DNA of 64,000 bases from JAOPZW01 sp963851295 (GCA_963851295.1 CAWKOS010000001.1:62001-126000), one strand, 5' to 3'; shown: positions 8,789-16,863, counted from the first letter of the stretch. Program-made: numbers and translations. Notes: generated from the letters alone by a model not told the origin.

Positions 8789-9573
8789 CCCGGACCCGGC
8801 TCCGCGGAAGCGGTCGCGCCGTCGAGGATCGCGCCCTCTTCGCGCGCTACCTCGACCAGCGCGACCCGGTCGACCGCGAGATGCTCGTCGAGCGCTTCCT
8901 GCCCCTCGCGCGCCAGCTCGCGCGCCGCTACCAGCGCCCCGGCGAGCCCTTCGACGACCTCTTCCAGGTCGCGTGCCTGGGGCTCATCAATGCGATCGAG
9001 CGCTTCGACCTGGATCGTGGGATCGCCTTCTCGAGCTTCGCCGTGCCGACGATCCTCGGCGAGATCAAGCGCTACTTCCGTGACCGGACGTGGGCCGTTC
9101 GCGTCCCGCGGGACCTGCAGGAGCTCGCGCTGAAGGTCGATCGCGCGGTCACCGAGCTCCGTGCAACCCTGCGCCGCGAGCCGACCGTCCCAGAGCTCGT
9201 CGCCCACGTCGGCGCGCCTGAGGAGGACGTCCTCGAGGCCCTCGACGCCTGCAGGGCGCGCACCGCCGACTCGCTCGACGAGCCGTGCTTCGACAACGAC
9301 GACGGCGACGGCGACGGCCTCGCCGAGATGCTCGGCACCGAGGAGCGTGGCTTCGACTGCGCCGAGGATCGGGCGACGATCGCGGCGCTGATGCGGGTGA
9401 TCACCCCACGCGAACGCGAGGTCCTGCGGCTGCGCTTCGGCGAGGACCTCACCCAGGCCGAGATCGGCGAGCACGTCGGCCTCTCCCAGATGCAGGTGTC
9501 GCGCATCATCCGCCAGGCGATCGCGCGGCTACGCGAGTACGTGGCGCCGCGTGAGCACGCCGTTCCCGGGTGA
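8785..9573 (+). CDS. RNA polymerase sigma factor, SigB/SigF (group 3) family
   Basis: The 262-residue product directs RNA polymerase to alternative promoters. It has region 2 (RQLARRYQRPGEPFDDLFQVACLG and GIAFSSFAVPTILGEIKRYFRD), a region 3 helix pair (VRVPRDLQELALKVDRA) and region 4 (MRVITPREREVLRLRFGEDLTQAEIG with the helix-turn-helix LSQMQVSRIIRQAIARLR). The order, the FDDLFQVA block and the absence of region 1.1 fit the SigB/SigF stress and sporulation group. No anti-sigma or anti-anti-sigma gene lies next to it, which is unusual for the group; instead it is coupled to the preceding small protein. Several GGGTA-type promoters in this window could be its targets. Its end overlaps the convergent ligase gene by 68 bp. 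Confidence 0.92.
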   Translation: MTRTRLRGSGRAVEDRALFARYLDQRDPVDREMLVERFLPLARQLARRYQRPGEPFDDLFQVACLGLINAIERFDLDRGIAFSSFAVPTILGEIKRYFRDRTWAVRVPRDLQELALKVDRAVTELRATLRREPTVPELVAHVGAPEEDVLEALDACRARTADSLDEPCFDNDDGDGDGLAEMLGTEERGFDCAEDRATIAALMRVITPREREVLRLRFGEDLTQAEIGEHVGLSQMQVSRIIRQAIARLREYVAPREHAVPG

Positions 9574-10666
9574 GGCGACCCGTCTCGCCGGTGAGCTCGG
9601 TCAGCTCGCGCAGGACGGCGCCCATGCCGGCGATCGCGTGGATGGCGCGCTGACGCCCGGCGCCGCCGCCGCGCGCGAACAGCGCCGGCAGCGACTCGAG
9701 CTCCGCGCCGCAGCCGAGCTCGCCCGCGTGGTCGGCGGCCACCGCCAAGGCGGCCTCGAGCAGCTCGGCGACCGGCCGCAGACGCCCCTCGGCGTCCGGG
9801 AGCTGCGCCTCGACGCCGAAGCGCGCCGCGCGAAAGGCCGCCTCCTCCAGCACCTCGGCGGGCGGGTCGGGGCCCGGATCGCCCTGGGCGGCGTCGACGG
9901 CCAGGCAATGGGTCAGCGCGACGAGCGCCGCGGCGTCCTCCAGCGACGCCTGCGCGTCCAGCGCGCGGATCTCCACGGTGCCCAGCCGTGGATGGGGCCG
10001 CAGCTTCCACCAGAACCACGTGTAGTCGGGCACGTCGGCGGCCTGCGTGAGGAGCGCCGCCAGCCCGCAGAAGTCGTCGAAGTCGCGCATCGCGCGTGGC
10101 ACGCCGGAGCGCGGCCAGCCGCGCAGCGTCACCTCGCGCGCCGAGGCCAGGCCCGTGTCGCGGCCGTGGCGAAACGGCGAGTTGGCCGCGAGCGCCTGCA
10201 GCAACGGCAGGTGCCGGCGCAGTCCGTTGAAGGCGCGGATCGCCGTCTCGGCGTCGGGCATCCCGACATGGACGTGAAGGCCGCCGACCGGCGTGGCGAC
10301 GGCGTCGCCGAGCAGGAAGCGGATGCGCTCGTAGCGATCCTTGTCGGTGATCTCGGCGGCGCCCTCCTCGGCCGCCGGATGCGTGCCCGACCCCAGCAGC
10401 CCGGCGCCCGTGGCCGTGACCGCCGCCCGGAGGTCGCCGAGCATCGCCATCGCCTCCGCCGTGTCGGCGCAGACCTCGGTGATGAGCTCGACCTGACAGG
10501 CATGCAGCTCACGCTCGACCGTGCCGGCGGCCACCTCGACGCGCTCGGCGACCGTCGTCGACGCGTTGGCCTGCTCACCGGTGACGGGGTCGACGAGGAA
10601 CAGCTCCTCCTCGACCCCGACCGTGTAGGCCGGCCCCCAGCCGAAGGCGTGACCGGCGGTGTCCAC
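9506..10666 (-). CDS. carboxylate-amine ligase, YbdK/GCS2 family
   Basis: This protein of about 386 residues belongs to the glutamate-cysteine ligase type 2 family (YbdK-like), ATP-dependent enzymes with the glutamine-synthetase-like fold. Family marks are TVGVEEELFLVDPVTGE near the N-terminus, ELHACQVELITEVCAD, GGLHVHVGMPDAETAI and a C-terminal TVEIRALDAQAS. Weak gamma-glutamylcysteine synthetase activity is known for some members, but most actinobacterial copies have unassigned substrates. The GTG at 10666 starts eight codons before the conserved GVEEE block region; a TTG at 10693 is an alternative. The 3' end overlaps the convergent sigma-factor gene. Confidence 0.85.
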   Translation of the reverse strand: MDTAGHAFGWGPAYTVGVEEELFLVDPVTGEQANASTTVAERVEVAAGTVERELHACQVELITEVCADTAEAMAMLGDLRAAVTATGAGLLGSGTHPAAEEGAAEITDKDRYERIRFLLGDAVATPVGGLHVHVGMPDAETAIRAFNGLRRHLPLLQALAANSPFRHGRDTGLASAREVTLRGWPRSGVPRAMRDFDDFCGLAALLTQAADVPDYTWFWWKLRPHPRLGTVEIRALDAQASLEDAAALVALTHCLAVDAAQGDPGPDPPAEVLEEAAFRAARFGVEAQLPDAEGRLRPVAELLEAALAVAADHAGELGCGAELESLPALFARGGGAGRQRAIHAIAGMGAVLRELTELTGETGRLTRERRAHAAPRTRVAARSPGG

Positions 10667-10841
10667 CGCGCGCTCAGCGCGGCAGGAGCACAAGGACGAT
10701 CAGCACGATGGGGAGCACGGCACCGCCTTTGCGGTCGAGGGTCTTCCCGGCCGTACCCGCTTCGCCGCGCTGACTCCCTCCGGATCGCGCGGCTGCTGCG
10801 GCGGGCGGTGCGGTGGCTCAGGGGTAGCAGGAGAGAGAGGC

Positions 10842-10866
10842 GTCGGAAGGCGCGCCGACCGGGTAC
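10842..10866 (+). promoter_or_regulatory. candidate SigF/SigB-type promoter of the zinc-ribbon gene
   Basis: GTCG at 10842-10845 and GGGTAC at 10861-10866 are separated by 15 bases. This is the same arrangement as upstream of the YihY gene. The leader to the ATG at 10908 would be about 35 bases and includes AGGAGG. Confidence 0.5.
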
Positions 10867-10907
10867 GGCGGATTGGATTCGTTCCCCGCAAGCGCCAGGA
10901 GGCAAGC

Positions 10908-11090
10908 ATGGCCGAACCCGTTCCCGCCGGCAGCGACGTGTCCGCCGGCACGTATCAGTGCACCCAGTGCGGCTACCAGCTCGACGTCGGCTCGACGCAG
11001 CACCTTCCGCCGTGCCCGCAGTGCGCCAATGGCGAGTGGAGCACCCAGAGCGGCGGCGACTCCGCCGACGATCCCTATCCGGGCCGCTGA
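10908..11090 (+). CDS. small zinc-ribbon protein
   Basis: The 60-residue product contains two CxxC pairs, YQCTQCGYQLD at about residues 18-26 and LPPCPQCANGEW at about 34-46, which would bind one zinc ion in a rubredoxin-like zinc ribbon. It resembles the zinc-ribbon tail of the DUF1451 group, but here it stands alone. The ATG at 10908 is preceded by a textbook AGGAGG five bases away, so this short start is preferred over the longer open frame upstream, which has no protein-like sequence. The C-terminus is acidic and Ser/Gly-rich. Its function is unknown; a GGGTAC promoter suggests stress expression. Confidence 0.8.
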   Translation: MAEPVPAGSDVSAGTYQCTQCGYQLDVGSTQHLPPCPQCANGEWSTQSGGDSADDPYPGR

Positions 11091-11146
11091 GCCGAGCCGG
11101 CCTCGACCGCAGGCGCGGCGCTGATCGGCACGCTGAGCGGGGATAG

Positions 11147-11920
11147 ATGCGCGTCATCACCTGGAACGTGGCGGGCCGCGTCACGCGCCAGGGCGAACAG
11201 GCCGGCGCCGTGGCCGGTGTGGGCGCCGACCTCGTCGCGCTGCAGGAGGTGAGCGCTCGGACGCTCCCGCTGTGGCGCGCGGCGCTCGCCGACGCGGGCT
11301 TCGTCAACTGCGAGAGCGCGCTCGACGGCCTCGCGGCCACGCCGGGGCGCCGGCCGCTGGGCGTGCTCATCGCCGCCCGCGAGCCGCTCGAGCGCCTCGC
11401 CCTGCCCCGCGGCGTCCCCTGGCCCGAACGGGTGCTGTGCTGCCGCCTGGGCGACGTCGACGTGGTCAACCTCCACTCGCCGATCTCCCCATCGCCCGAC
11501 CTCGCCAAGGTCCGCACGCACGAGGCGGTCGCGGACCATCTCGTCGGCACCGAAGGCCGGGCGATCCTCTGTGGCGATCTCAACACGCCGCGCCGCGAGC
11601 TGGCCGACGGCGAGGTGCTGACCTTCGCGCACGACAGCGCCGGCCGCCTGCGCGAGGAGCGCGGCGAGCGCTGGCACCTGGCCGAGCGCGCGCTCGTCCG
11701 TGGACTGCGCGACCATGGCTGGGTCGACGGCTTCCGCGCGCTGCACGGCTACGGTGAGCGCGACGCGAGCTGGACGTTCGCGCGCAACCGCGGCGGCTGG
11801 CGGCTCGACCACCTCCTCGTGCGCGACCTGCGCCCGACGGCCGGCGCGTACGCGCACGACTGGCGGCTCGCCGGCCTGAGCGATCACTCGCCCCTCATCG
11901 TCGATCTTGCGCGCGACTGA
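11147..11920 (+). CDS. endonuclease/exonuclease/phosphatase-fold hydrolase
   Basis: The 257-residue protein has the ordered motifs of the EEP superfamily: RVITWNVAGR at the start, LVALQEV (metal-binding Glu), LCGDLNTPR (GDxN), SWTFARNRGGWRLDHLL (Asp near the end) and LSDHSPLIVDL (catalytic His). Members hydrolyse phosphodiesters in DNA, RNA, lipids or inositol phosphates using Mg2+; the substrate cannot be read from sequence here. There is no signal peptide or membrane helix, so a cytoplasmic nuclease or phosphatase is most likely. The ATG at 11147 immediately precedes the first conserved strand, so the start is secure. It lies 56 bp downstream of the zinc-ribbon gene and may share its transcript. 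Confidence 0.88.
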   Translation: MRVITWNVAGRVTRQGEQAGAVAGVGADLVALQEVSARTLPLWRAALADAGFVNCESALDGLAATPGRRPLGVLIAAREPLERLALPRGVPWPERVLCCRLGDVDVVNLHSPISPSPDLAKVRTHEAVADHLVGTEGRAILCGDLNTPRRELADGEVLTFAHDSAGRLREERGERWHLAERALVRGLRDHGWVDGFRALHGYGERDASWTFARNRGGWRLDHLLVRDLRPTAGAYAHDWRLAGLSDHSPLIVDLARD

Positions 11921-11980
11921 CCCGCCAAACCGCACCAGGAGAACACCAGCCACGGACGAGCAGTACGCCGCCGCCCCGGC

Positions 11981-12922
11981 CTAGGCCTGGGACCAGGCGT
12001 CCCCGGCGTGTCGCGCAAGGAAGGCCGACAGCGCCGCGAAGTACTCGAGCGGCTGCTCTGCCGACGGGCGGTGGGCGCTGCGCTCGAACACGACGAGGTC
12101 GGCGCCGCGGTCGGGGAGGGCGTCGACGGCGAGGCGCGCGATCTGCGGCGTCGTCGTGCGATCCCAGCGGCCGGTGAGCACGAGCGTGGGCACGTCGAGC
12201 GCGGCCATGCGCGGCATTGGATCGAAGCCGGCCATGGTCCCCGTGACGCGCCACTCGGGATCGTCACCGACGATCGCCGCGTAGACGTCCTCGCGGACCC
12301 CGTTGTGCTCGTCGTGCTCGAGCCTCGGATGGCCGGCCGGATCGAACCATTCGAGGCGCTCGACCACGTCGCCCAGGAGCGCCTGGTAGTCCGGGTGCAG
12401 CGAGCGGACGCCGCGGTCGCGCAGGGCCAGCAGCTCGCTCCAGCGCTCGGGGAAGTGCGCCCGGAGCGCGGCATTGACGTGATCGATGTTGCCCTCCTGC
12501 CACGTCGCCGCGCTGAGCTGGGCGTTGCTGAGCGCGAGCGCCGACACACGCCCCTGATGTCGCAGGGCGTACTCGAGCGCGGGCATCCCGCCGAAGGAGT
12601 GCCCGACGAGCGACCAACGGTCCAAGCCCAGATGGCCGCGGAGGACCTCGAGGTGCTCGGCGAAGAGCTCGATCGAGTACGTCCCTGACTCCAAACGGCT
12701 CGAGCGCCCGGTGCCGATGTAGTCGAAGTAGACCACGTCAAAGCGGTCGGCGAGGGCCGAGAACCACGGGTGGAAGTGCGAGTGGCCGACCCCTGGACCA
12801 TCGCCCAGGACGACGACTGGCAGCCGGCCGCCCTCGCCCTCGAGCTCGTAGTAGAGCCGGCCCTCGGGCGTGGCGACGACGCCGCCGGCGCCGTGGCCCG
12901 CGAAGGCGGTCGTCGCACCCAC
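11981..12922 (-). CDS. alpha/beta hydrolase, proline-iminopeptidase-like
   Basis: This protein of about 313 residues has the alpha/beta-hydrolase order: an oxyanion-region strand (VVVLGDGPGVGHSHFHPWF), FDVVYFDYIGTGRS, the nucleophile elbow LVGHSFGGMPALEYALRH with Ser, a helical cap, then VPTLVLTGRWDRTT (acid Asp) and a C-terminal His in FERSAHRPSAEQP. The GPGVGHSH and DYIGTGRS blocks and the MPALEYALRHQGRV stretch are characteristic of the prolyl aminopeptidase (S33) group. The GTG at 12922 fits the first family residues. TTAGGT lies just upstream with 11 bases between its TA and the start codon, and no ribosome-binding site is present, consistent with leaderless expression. It is convergent with the preceding endonuclease gene. 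Confidence 0.85.
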   Translation of the reverse strand: MGATTAFAGHGAGGVVATPEGRLYYELEGEGGRLPVVVLGDGPGVGHSHFHPWFSALADRFDVVYFDYIGTGRSSRLESGTYSIELFAEHLEVLRGHLGLDRWSLVGHSFGGMPALEYALRHQGRVSALALSNAQLSAATWQEGNIDHVNAALRAHFPERWSELLALRDRGVRSLHPDYQALLGDVVERLEWFDPAGHPRLEHDEHNGVREDVYAAIVGDDPEWRVTGTMAGFDPMPRMAALDVPTLVLTGRWDRTTTPQIARLAVDALPDRGADLVVFERSAHRPSAEQPLEYFAALSAFLARHAGDAWSQA

Positions 12923-13097
12923 GTGGATGAACCTAACGGCCGGGCATAACGTCTCCGTTCGCTGATCGACGACGGCGCCGGCAAGCTCGATAGGCGCTGG
13001 ACGGCCGCAGGTAGGCATGGAGGTCGGGCTGCAGGGGTATCTGCGGCGGTCAAGGCTGCACGAACGCGGCCGATTAAGAGCGGAAAGGATCACCGTG

Positions 13098-13346
13098 ATG
13101 CCCACACGTGGCGACATCGAGGCAGCCACGCCCCGCTGCAGGGCCAGGCGCCAGCAGATCGGGGAAGCGCGCAACTTCGGCCTGCGCGGCGGCATGACGC
13201 AGTGGATGAGTGAGTTCTTCTGCCTCCAGCCCATGCGCTACCGCGCCGCTGACGACATCTGGCTGTGTCAATGCGGCGCGACGCAGACGGGCGCATCGCT
13301 CGGCGCCCGGGCAACCGGCTTCGCCATCGAGGCCGAAGCGGCCTAG
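13098..13346 (+). CDS. hypothetical 82-residue cysteine-containing protein
   Basis: No family is recognised. The ATG at 13098 follows GGAAAGGA with suitable spacing and a plausible minus-10 (ATTAAG) lies near 13072. The C-terminal half (FFCLQPMRYRAADDIWLCQCGATQTG) contains three cysteines including a CQCG, which could bind metal, and looks more protein-like than the basic N-terminal half. A shorter version from the ATG at 13194 (50 residues) is also possible. It sits alone between the divergently oriented hydrolase and the Ku genes. Confidence 0.4.
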   Translation: MPTRGDIEAATPRCRARRQQIGEARNFGLRGGMTQWMSEFFCLQPMRYRAADDIWLCQCGATQTGASLGARATGFAIEAEAA

Positions 13347-13689
13347 GGCCGCGACGCGCGTCGACCGGCGTCACCCGGCCAACACCCGCCGCATGGCGCG
13401 GCCGCGTGCAGGAGACAACCACCCTGACGGCGAGGCCGGGATCGGCGCCATATCCCCCGCCCCCCAACCTCGCCCGCGGTCCGGCACGGTGGAAAAGCGC
13501 CGGGCCGTCCGCGCGTCCGGCCGTCGCCGGACGCGTGTCGTTAACGCGGGGTCAGGCAGCGCCCGGCGTGGGGTCGAGGAAGACCTCGGTGACGTCGGGA
13601 GCGCGAGGGTGAGGCGCCGAGGCGACCGGGTAATCCGCGAGGGTGACCGCGACGACGATTCGCACGTGCCGGCCCTCCAGCCACGGCTG
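13347..13689. other. intergenic region upstream of the Ku genes
   Basis: This 343-bp stretch has no convincing gene. It holds a candidate stress promoter at 13609-13633 and otherwise only GC-rich sequence with the inverted-repeat-like GTCCGGCCGTCGCCGGAC around 13520. A 37-codon minus-strand frame ending at 13552 was considered and not accepted. Confidence 0.5.
13609..13633 (+). promoter_or_regulatory. candidate SigF/SigB-type promoter of the Ku pair
   Basis: GTGA at 13609-13612 and GGGTAA at 13628-13633 are separated by exactly 15 bases, as at the YihY and zinc-ribbon promoters. Transcription would start about 50 bases before the first Ku start codon. Confidence 0.5.
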
Positions 13690-14460
13690 ATGGCGCGCTC
13701 GATCTGGAACGGCGCCGTGTCCTTCGCCGGCCTCGACGTGCCGGTGAAGGTCTTCGGCGCCACCGACCCGCAGGGCGTGCAGTTCCGCGAGCTGCACGAG
13801 CCCGACGGCGCCGAGATCGCCCACGAGCTCGTCGACCAGGACGGTCGCAAGGTCGACCGCAAGCAGGTCGCCAAGGGCTTCGAGGTCCGCTCGGGCGAGT
13901 ACGTGATCCTCGAGGACGACGAGCTCAAGGCCGCAGCGGCGACGCGGCGCAAGACGATCGACGTCGAGCAGTTCGTCCCGCGCGAGCAGATCGACCCCGA
14001 CGTCTTCGACCGCCCGTACTACCTGGCGCCCCAAAACGGCGGCGAGGAGGCCTACGCGGTGCTCGCCGCCGCGCTGAAGCGGACGGGCCGCGTCGGCGTC
14101 GGGCGCGTGGTGCTGCGCTCGCGCGAGCAGCTCGCCGCCGTCCTCGAGGCCGACGGCATGCTGCGCCTGCACACGATGCGCTTCGCCGACGAGCTCGTCG
14201 ACGCCTCCAAGCTCGACCACCCGTCCCTGGGACGCAAGCCCGAGCCGCGGCTGCGCAAGATGGCCGCCCAGCTCGTCGATGGGCTGTCCGGCCGCTTCGA
14301 GCCGGGGCGCTACCGCGACACCTATCGCGATCGCGTGCTCGAGCTCGTCAAGCGCAAGGCCAAGGGCGAGGAGATCGACACCGAGGCCGCCGAGCCGCCC
14401 GAGCCCTCCGACGACCTCATGGCCGCGCTCGAGGCGAGCCTGAAGGGGTCCCAGCGCTGA
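13690..14460 (+). CDS. ku: Ku-type DNA end-binding protein (first of two)
   Basis: The 256-residue product is a bacterial Ku homolog, the ring-shaped protein that binds double-strand ends and recruits ligase D in non-homologous end joining. The opening MARSIWNGAVSFAGLDVPVKVF, the central EQFVPREQIDPDVFDRPYYLAP and the LHTMRFADELVD block are diagnostic. Length is normal for a minimal bacterial Ku core with a short C-terminal tail (EPPEPSDDLMAALEASLKG). The ATG at 13690 gives the canonical N-terminus; no strong ribosome-binding site is seen. The stop codon overlaps the start of a second Ku gene (TGATG). No ligD gene is present within this window, so the partner must lie elsewhere. Confidence 0.95.
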   Translation: MARSIWNGAVSFAGLDVPVKVFGATDPQGVQFRELHEPDGAEIAHELVDQDGRKVDRKQVAKGFEVRSGEYVILEDDELKAAAATRRKTIDVEQFVPREQIDPDVFDRPYYLAPQNGGEEAYAVLAAALKRTGRVGVGRVVLRSREQLAAVLEADGMLRLHTMRFADELVDASKLDHPSLGRKPEPRLRKMAAQLVDGLSGRFEPGRYRDTYRDRVLELVKRKAKGEEIDTEAAEPPEPSDDLMAALEASLKGSQR

Positions 14461-15252
14461 TGGCCAGGGCTCGCTCGCTGTGGACGGGGTCGCTGAGCTT
14501 CGGCCTGGTCAACGTGCCCGTGTCGCTCGTCTCGGCCGTCCGCGACCAGTCGCTGCACTTCCACCAGATCCACAAGCGCACCCACGAGCGCCTGCACGTC
14601 TCCTACGTGTGCACGAAGGAGCGCCGGCCCGTCGACTACGGCGAGATCGCCCACGGCTACGACACCGGCGACGGCTACGTGATGCTCACCGACGACGAGC
14701 TGGCCGTCGCCCAGCCGGAGAAGACGCGCACGATCGACGTGGCGAAGTTCGTCGACCTCGACGAGATCGACCCGATCCTCTTCGACCACCCCTACTACCT
14801 GCTGCCCGCGGGCGAAGGCCAGGGACCGCTGCGCGCCTACCGGCTGCTGGTCGACGTCCTCGACGAGGAGGGCAAGGTCGCCATCGGCCAGTTCGTGCTG
14901 CGCACCAAGGAGTACCTCGCCGCCGTGCGCGCCCGCGACGGGCTGCTCGCGCTCACGACGATGCTCTTCCAGCACGAGATTCCGGCCGACCGACGATCTG
15001 GACCTGCCCACGCGCAAGCGCCCCGGCAAGGCGAAGGTCGACCAGGCCGTGGCGCTGGTCGAGGCGCTCGGCGCCGACTTCGACCACGCCGACTTCAAGG
15101 ACCGCTATCGCCGCCGCCTGCGCCAGGTGGTCAAGGACAAGGAGGCTGGCGAGACGATCAAGGCGCCGCCGTCGCCGAAGTCCCCCGGCCCGCCGCCGGA
15201 CATCATGGAGGCGCTGAAGGCGAGCCTCGACAAGGTCCGGGCGGGGTCCTGA
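14460..15252 (+). pseudogene. ku: second Ku gene, interrupted by a one-base frameshift
   Basis: The first frame starts MARARSLWTGSLSFGLVNVPVSLVSAV and is a good Ku homolog through LLALTTMLFQHEIP (about 175 residues). The remaining C-terminal 90 residues (DDLDLPTRKRPGKAKVDQAV through ALVEALGADFDHADFKDRYRRRL and a DKVRAGS end) continue in the next frame, to a stop at 15250-15252. Removing one G of the GG at 14984-14985 restores a continuous protein of about 263 residues with the expected HEIPPTDDLDLP junction. Without repair, the first frame runs on as unrelated Arg/Ala-rich sequence to 16391. The lesion is either a true mutation or a sequence error. The gene overlaps the first Ku stop (TGATG) and is probably co-expressed with it; the two copies could form a heterodimer. 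Confidence 0.85.
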
Positions 15253-15255
15253 GCG

Positions 15256-16848
15256 ATGCGGGTCGTCGTCCTGGGCGCTACGGGCAACGCGGGCACCGCG
15301 CTCCTGCGCGCGCTCGAATCCGAGCGCGGCGTGGAGGAGGTCGTCGCGGTGGCCCGGCGCCCGCCCGCCCAGTGGCGGTCGCGGAAGGTCGCCTGGCGGG
15401 CGCTCGACGTCGCCGTCGACCCGCTCGAGCCCGTCGTGCGCGGCGCCGACGCCGTGGTGCACCTGGCGTGGCTGATCCAGCCCGCGCGCGACGTCGAGCG
15501 CTGCCGTGCGGTGAACGTCGGCGGGTCGCGGCGGGTGATGGAGGCGGTCGCCTCGGCGGGCGTGCCCGCGCTGATCTACGCCTCGTCGGTGGGCGCCTAC
15601 TCGCGCGGGCCCAAGGACCGCCTCGTGGACGAGAGCTGGCCGGCGGGCGGCACGCCGAGCTCGTTCTACTCGCGCCACAAGGCCGAGGTCGAGCGGCTGC
15701 TGGACGCCTTCGAGCGCGAGCGCCCCGAGGTCCGCGTGGTGCGCCTGCGGCCCGGCCTGATCTTCCAGCGCGGGGCCGCGTCGGGAATCCGCCGGCTCTT
15801 CGCCGGGCCGTTCCTGCCCAGCCGCTTGGTGGCGCCGAAATGGATCCCGGTGGTCCCGCGCCACCCGCGGCTGCGCTTCCAGGCCGTCCACGCCGACGAC
15901 GTCGCCGACGCGTATCGCCGCGCGATCGTCGGCGACGCGCGCGGCGCCTTCAACGTCGCCGCCGACCCGGTCCTCGACGGCGAGGAGCTCGGGCGCCTGC
16001 TCGGGGCGCGCCCGCTGCCGGTCCCGGCGCCGGCGCTGCGCTACGGCGCCGCGGCCGCGTTCCACCTTCGGCTGACGCCGACGCCGTCGGGCTGGGTCGA
16101 CATGGCCCTCGCCGTTCCGCTCATGGACAGCGCGCGGGCGCGCGAGGAGCTGGGCTGGCGGCCGCGCCACGATGCGGGCAGCGCGCTGCTCGAGCTGCTG
16201 GAGGGGATCCGCGTCGAGGCCGGAGCGCCCACGCCCGCGCTGCAGCCCGGCGGCGACGGGCGCTTCCGCGCGCGCGAGAATCCGCCGGGGCGTCGGCGCG
16301 CGCTAGAGCGAATCCTCGGCCTTCCGGTAGGCGATATGCAGTACGTCGGCGCCGAAGAGCGCGACGAGGACCGCCGCGAACCAGCGCGTGAAGCGCGGCG
16401 CCACGAGCAGGCCGGCCGCCATCGCGGCGGCGATCCACATCCCCACGCAGTAGGGGCAGACGATGAGCTCGCCGATGGCGCGCCGCACCCCGTGCCCGCG
16501 CGCGGCCTCCGCGACCTCGCTCGGGCCGGCGTCGTCCTCGTAGCGGGTGAAGGGCGCGCGCACGACGCTCGTCACGCGGTCCTTGGCCACCAGCCGCGAG
16601 GCCTTGTGCGTGGCGACCGTTATGAGCGCGAGGTCGCGGCCGTCGACGCGCTCTGGCAGCTCGCGCCTCGAGGCGCGAAACCACGCCGCGAAGCCGCCGG
16701 CCAGCGCTGTGAAGGCTCCCACGAGCACCGCGTAGCCGCGCAGCGGGCGGTCCTGCTCGGGCGAACGGTCCTCGAGGGTTTCGATGTCCTGGAATGTCTG
16801 GCTCATGCGGTGGCGCTACAGCCGATCGCGACGAAGACGATGAAGTAG
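15256..16848 (+). CDS. NAD-dependent epimerase/dehydratase (SDR), 3' end uncertain
   Basis: Residues 1-320 form an extended SDR: VVVLGATGNAGTALLRAL gives the nucleotide-binding GxxGxxG, ADAVVHLAW the middle motif, YASSVGAY the active-site Ser region and FYSRHKAEVERLLDAF the YxxxK pair. The family normally ends near residue 330 (about 16250). Here no stop occurs until 16848, and everything after about 16300 is antisense to the convergent DUF1360 gene and has no protein-like character. A TAG at 16304-16306 lies in the frame reached by a +1 shift, so a small insertion may have removed the natural stop. The gene starts 3 bp after the second Ku gene and is probably in its operon. The substrate is unknown. 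Confidence 0.75.
   Translation: MRVVVLGATGNAGTALLRALESERGVEEVVAVARRPPAQWRSRKVAWRALDVAVDPLEPVVRGADAVVHLAWLIQPARDVERCRAVNVGGSRRVMEAVASAGVPALIYASSVGAYSRGPKDRLVDESWPAGGTPSSFYSRHKAEVERLLDAFERERPEVRVVRLRPGLIFQRGAASGIRRLFAGPFLPSRLVAPKWIPVVPRHPRLRFQAVHADDVADAYRRAIVGDARGAFNVAADPVLDGEELGRLLGARPLPVPAPALRYGAAAAFHLRLTPTPSGWVDMALAVPLMDSARAREELGWRPRHDAGSALLELLEGIRVEAGAPTPALQPGGDGRFRARENPPGRRRALERILGLPVGDMQYVGAEERDEDRREPAREARRHEQAGRHRGGDPHPHAVGADDELADGAPHPVPARGLRDLARAGVVLVAGEGRAHDARHAVLGHQPRGLVRGDRYEREVAAVDALWQLAPRGAKPRREAAGQRCEGSHEHRVAAQRAVLLGRTVLEGFDVLECLAHAVALQPIATKTMK
16303..16806 (-). CDS. DUF1360 membrane protein
   Basis: This 167-residue protein has the DUF1360 hallmarks: DLALITVATHKASRLVAKDRVTSVVRAPFTRY in the middle and IGELIVCPYCVGMWIAAAMAAG with the CPYC pair at the start of a membrane helix. 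It has an N-terminal helix (GYAVLVGAFTALAGGFAAWF) and a C-terminal helix (WFAAVLVALFGADVLHIAY), so three membrane segments are likely. Related proteins occur in Bacillus spore genes and widely in Actinobacteria; function is unknown. Its ATG overlaps the stop of a 19-codon mini-ORF (ATGA), which in turn starts one base after the KGG-protein gene, indicating one transcript. The 3' end overlaps the run-on epimerase frame. Confidence 0.85.
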   Translation of the reverse strand: MSQTFQDIETLEDRSPEQDRPLRGYAVLVGAFTALAGGFAAWFRASRRELPERVDGRDLALITVATHKASRLVAKDRVTSVVRAPFTRYEDDAGPSEVAEAARGHGVRRAIGELIVCPYCVGMWIAAAMAAGLLVAPRFTRWFAAVLVALFGADVLHIAYRKAEDSL

Positions 16849-16862
16849 ACGCTCCCGGCCAT
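16803..16862 (-). CDS. 19-residue hydrophobic mini-protein
   Basis: The frame MAGSVYFIVFVAIGCSATA starts one base after the stop codon of the KGG gene and its TGA overlaps the ATG of the DUF1360 gene. The peptide could form a short membrane helix. It may be a real small protein or a coupling leader that carries ribosomes from one gene to the next. No family is recognised and there is no ribosome-binding site apart from sequence inside the upstream gene. Confidence 0.35.
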   Translation of the reverse strand: MAGSVYFIVFVAIGCSATA

Positions 16863-16863
16863 G

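Noticed and set aside
10801..10880. tRNA-like stretch GGTGGCTCAGGGGTAGCAG
   Set aside because: It resembles a D-arm, but no acceptor stem, anticodon arm or T-arm (GGTTCGAATCC-like) can be drawn around it.
11139..11146. GGGATAG directly before the endonuclease start as a promoter
   Set aside because: Only one base separates it from the ATG, too close for a minus-10 element of that gene.
13552..13665. 37-codon minus-strand frame divergent from the first Ku gene
   Set aside because: It has a fairly protein-like end, but no ribosome-binding site, no family, and it sits over the candidate Ku promoter.
14975..14995. Programmed frameshifting in the second Ku gene
   Set aside because: There is no slippery heptamer, stem-loop or internal Shine-Dalgarno sequence at the shift; a simple insertion explains it better.
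14460..16391. Long single frame starting with the second Ku gene
   Set aside because: After about residue 176 it is Arg/Ala-rich antisense-like sequence; the real Ku C-terminus is in the neighbouring frame.
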